NCBI GenBank assembly: GCA_023079485.1
Contig: CM041083.1
Coordinates: 62,625,810 to 62,689,809, forward strand
Direction of reading: 5' to 3'
DNA from: Archilochus colubris
Taxonomy: Eukaryota; Chordata; Aves; Apodiformes; Trochilidae
Length of the DNA: 64,000 nucleotides
Shown piece after piece: positions 62,331 through 64,000 of the stretch. The position numbers were made by a program, and so were the translations under genes. Positions within the stretch are counted from its first letter, which is position 1, and each line of letters begins with the position of its first letter. The notes below the pieces were generated by a model that worked only from the letters and a program-made list of their open reading frames with translations, made no database searches and was not told the DNA's origin.

Positions 62331-64000
62331 TGCCGGGCCCAGGTCCAAGAGGGAACTGGGTTATACCCCCCGCAGCCTTGCACGGAGAGAGGCAGCGTGT
62401 GGGTGGGTGGGGAATCCCTCCTTCCCTCCCTCCCTCCTTCCCTGTCTTCGTGCGTTCTCCCGGAGAGCAGTCAGAGTGCAACGGGGAGCCTGGATGCTGC
62501 TTCCTCTTAAGAGGCGTTTGCCTCCCAGTTCACCGCTTTTATTGTAATGTACAAATGTCGGTGGCCCGTTTGACCCCGCTCGGCTTACTCACCCGCCGTG
62601 CTCGCACACATCGTGTCCTCATTGTCTGGCGTAGATAAATAAGTCTTTGATCGAAGATGAGTGCGGTTTAGCCCCTCTGGACAGCGGCGTTGTGGCAGTT
62701 CTGTTTGCTTTAGATAGCTGCTACCTGCCCATCATCCCTGGAATAAGCTGGGATTTTCCTCATGAAAGGGGTCCAGGGCATGCATTATATGGCACATGAT
62801 GTATATATGTTCACAGAGATACAGATGCTGTGCATATATTTGATGTTTGGGATGCTTATCACACTTGTGTGTGGGTTGTCTTTTTTTTTTTTTTTCTTTT
62901 TTTTTTCCGGTGAGTGGCACCTGACACTGATCCAGCTCTTCAAAAGGACAAAGTATTTTTTCCTAGTCTTTCCTCTTCAGCTAATAAAGCATGATTACTA
63001 GTACTGAATACTGATAATGGTCTATCTGCATGCATGTATAGTAAACAAGAATGAGCATTCCAGCACTATAGGTGGTGGAAGAGGCAGCTATTGACAAGTC
63101 ACTTTTTCTCGGATTATGTAGCCATCAGTTCACCGGCTGGTAATTACAACAGCACTCACTGTTGTAATTTCCTTTGTTTAGGCACTTCAAAAGCAGGGGA
63201 ATGGTTTTTTGGTTGAAAGCCAGAGTTAGTGAACTTAGGAAGAGAAGGAGCATAGTTTATGTAAGAAAGAAGCTAGTGTAAGTAGTAAAACTAGAAATTA
63301 GATCAGGATTTCTTTCCTAGAATGAGCTCTATTGTTTTGTTACAGTAATGTCAAAACAAATTAAGTACATGGCACACTATATAGCACAAAACATCTCCCG
63401 TTGTCTCTTTTGACACTTCAGTAATAAAAGGGACCCTTTTCTCTCATGTTTGTTCGGAATGCACAAGCATAGCTACAACATGGAGCTGGATTTTCAGCCG
63501 TGTTAGTAGAGTTACACCAGTTCATAACAGCTAAGAATGTATCACATGATTCTTTGAAAATCAGTGGAGAAATTACTATTGAAAGAAATGTTACTAAAGG
63601 AATGTGTATGCTCAAGGCAGGCTTGAATCCCAAAAGACAGATCCATACTTCTGAAATACTGCACTATAAGATGCAAGTTTGCAATCACAACTTAAAGGAA
63701 ATGGGTAGGCTACTCAGAGTATTAATACAGACTGCAAGTATTTGCAGGATCTGTCCCTTATTCATCATGTAATAGAGCTTTAAAAAGATGTATGGCCAGA
63801 TCCTGAACTCAAGCTGATTGATGTAAATCCAGAATAGCATAAGTTAAGTTGCTGAAGTCAAAACAGTAAGAAACCTGTATAAAAATGCATAATTAACTTC
63901 CTTGTTTTTTCAGTAGTGAATCCCCACAGTGATGGCTCTGATAGAAACATCGTATTGGCAAGGGCTTTCCTTTCTTCTGAATGGAGTTTCTAACATATGT
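62263..64000 (+). other. IQSEC3: IQSEC3 intron 1, 5' part
   Basis: It begins GTAAGTGAG. It contains a CCCT/CCTT pyrimidine repeat (62417-62445) and T runs (62880-62906). The rest is AT-rich intronic sequence, with no exon recognised up to the window end. Confidence 0.85.
62880..62906. repeat. Poly-T run
   Basis: Two T runs separated by one C, in IQSEC3 intron 1. Confidence 0.9.

Noticed and set aside
61373..62383. Long minus-strand ORF (336 codons) antisense to IQSEC3 exon 1
   Set aside because: It is the mirror of GC-rich coding and promoter sequence. The protein is low in complexity and matches no known family.
1..64000. CRISPR arrays, operons, phage or other prokaryotic systems; telomeric TTAGGG arrays; tRNA or rRNA genes
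   Set aside because: No regular spaced repeats, no telomere-type arrays and no recognisable structural RNA were seen; the window is ordinary vertebrate genomic DNA. A tRNAscan/Infernal search would be needed to exclude small RNAs.

Overview
This is vertebrate nuclear DNA, almost certainly from a bird. Genes are split by long introns with GT-AG borders. Two CpG islands mark promoters, and the interspersed repeats are mostly truncated CR1 LINEs ending in the ATTCTATGATTC-type tail. One solo retroviral LTR is of a type common in songbird genomes. A passerine is the best guess, but the species cannot be fixed from the sequence.

Layout. Positions 1 to about 41,470 hold WASHC1 (WASH1) on the minus strand. 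Seven coding exons can be placed to the base (32-196, 637-841, 1996-2131, 3067-3203, 7555-7701, 8418-8529, 28866-29019), and their splice phases all join. They encode residues 1 to 350; the last part of the gene, including the actin/Arp2/3-binding WCA tail, lies beyond the left edge. A non-coding first exon ends at 41280 in a CpG island (about 40,640-41,760) with NRF1-like, ETS-like, GC-box and YY1-like sites. From about 41,760 to 61,170 is a 19 kb intergenic stretch with CR1 fragments, simple repeats and no gene I recognise. A second CpG island (about 61,170-62,330) carries the first coding exon of IQSEC3 on the plus strand (61781-62262). The rest of IQSEC3 lies beyond the right edge, and 62,263-64,000 is the start of its first intron.

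The two genes are head to head. WASHC1 is the Arp2/3 activator of the endosomal WASH complex; IQSEC3 is an Arf guanine-exchange factor of inhibitory synapses. Both act on membrane and actin traffic, but nothing here shows that they work together. The linkage is notable because in human a WASH pseudogene copy lies beside IQSEC3 at the tip of 12p.

I found no CRISPR, operon, toxin or other novel multi-gene system. The most distinctive features are a 278-base pure-purine minisatellite in WASHC1 intron 1, a strong-context upstream ORF in the presumed WASHC1 5' leader, an intact solo LTR with a 5-bp target duplication inside WASHC1 intron 2, and G-quadruplex-prone tracts at both promoters.
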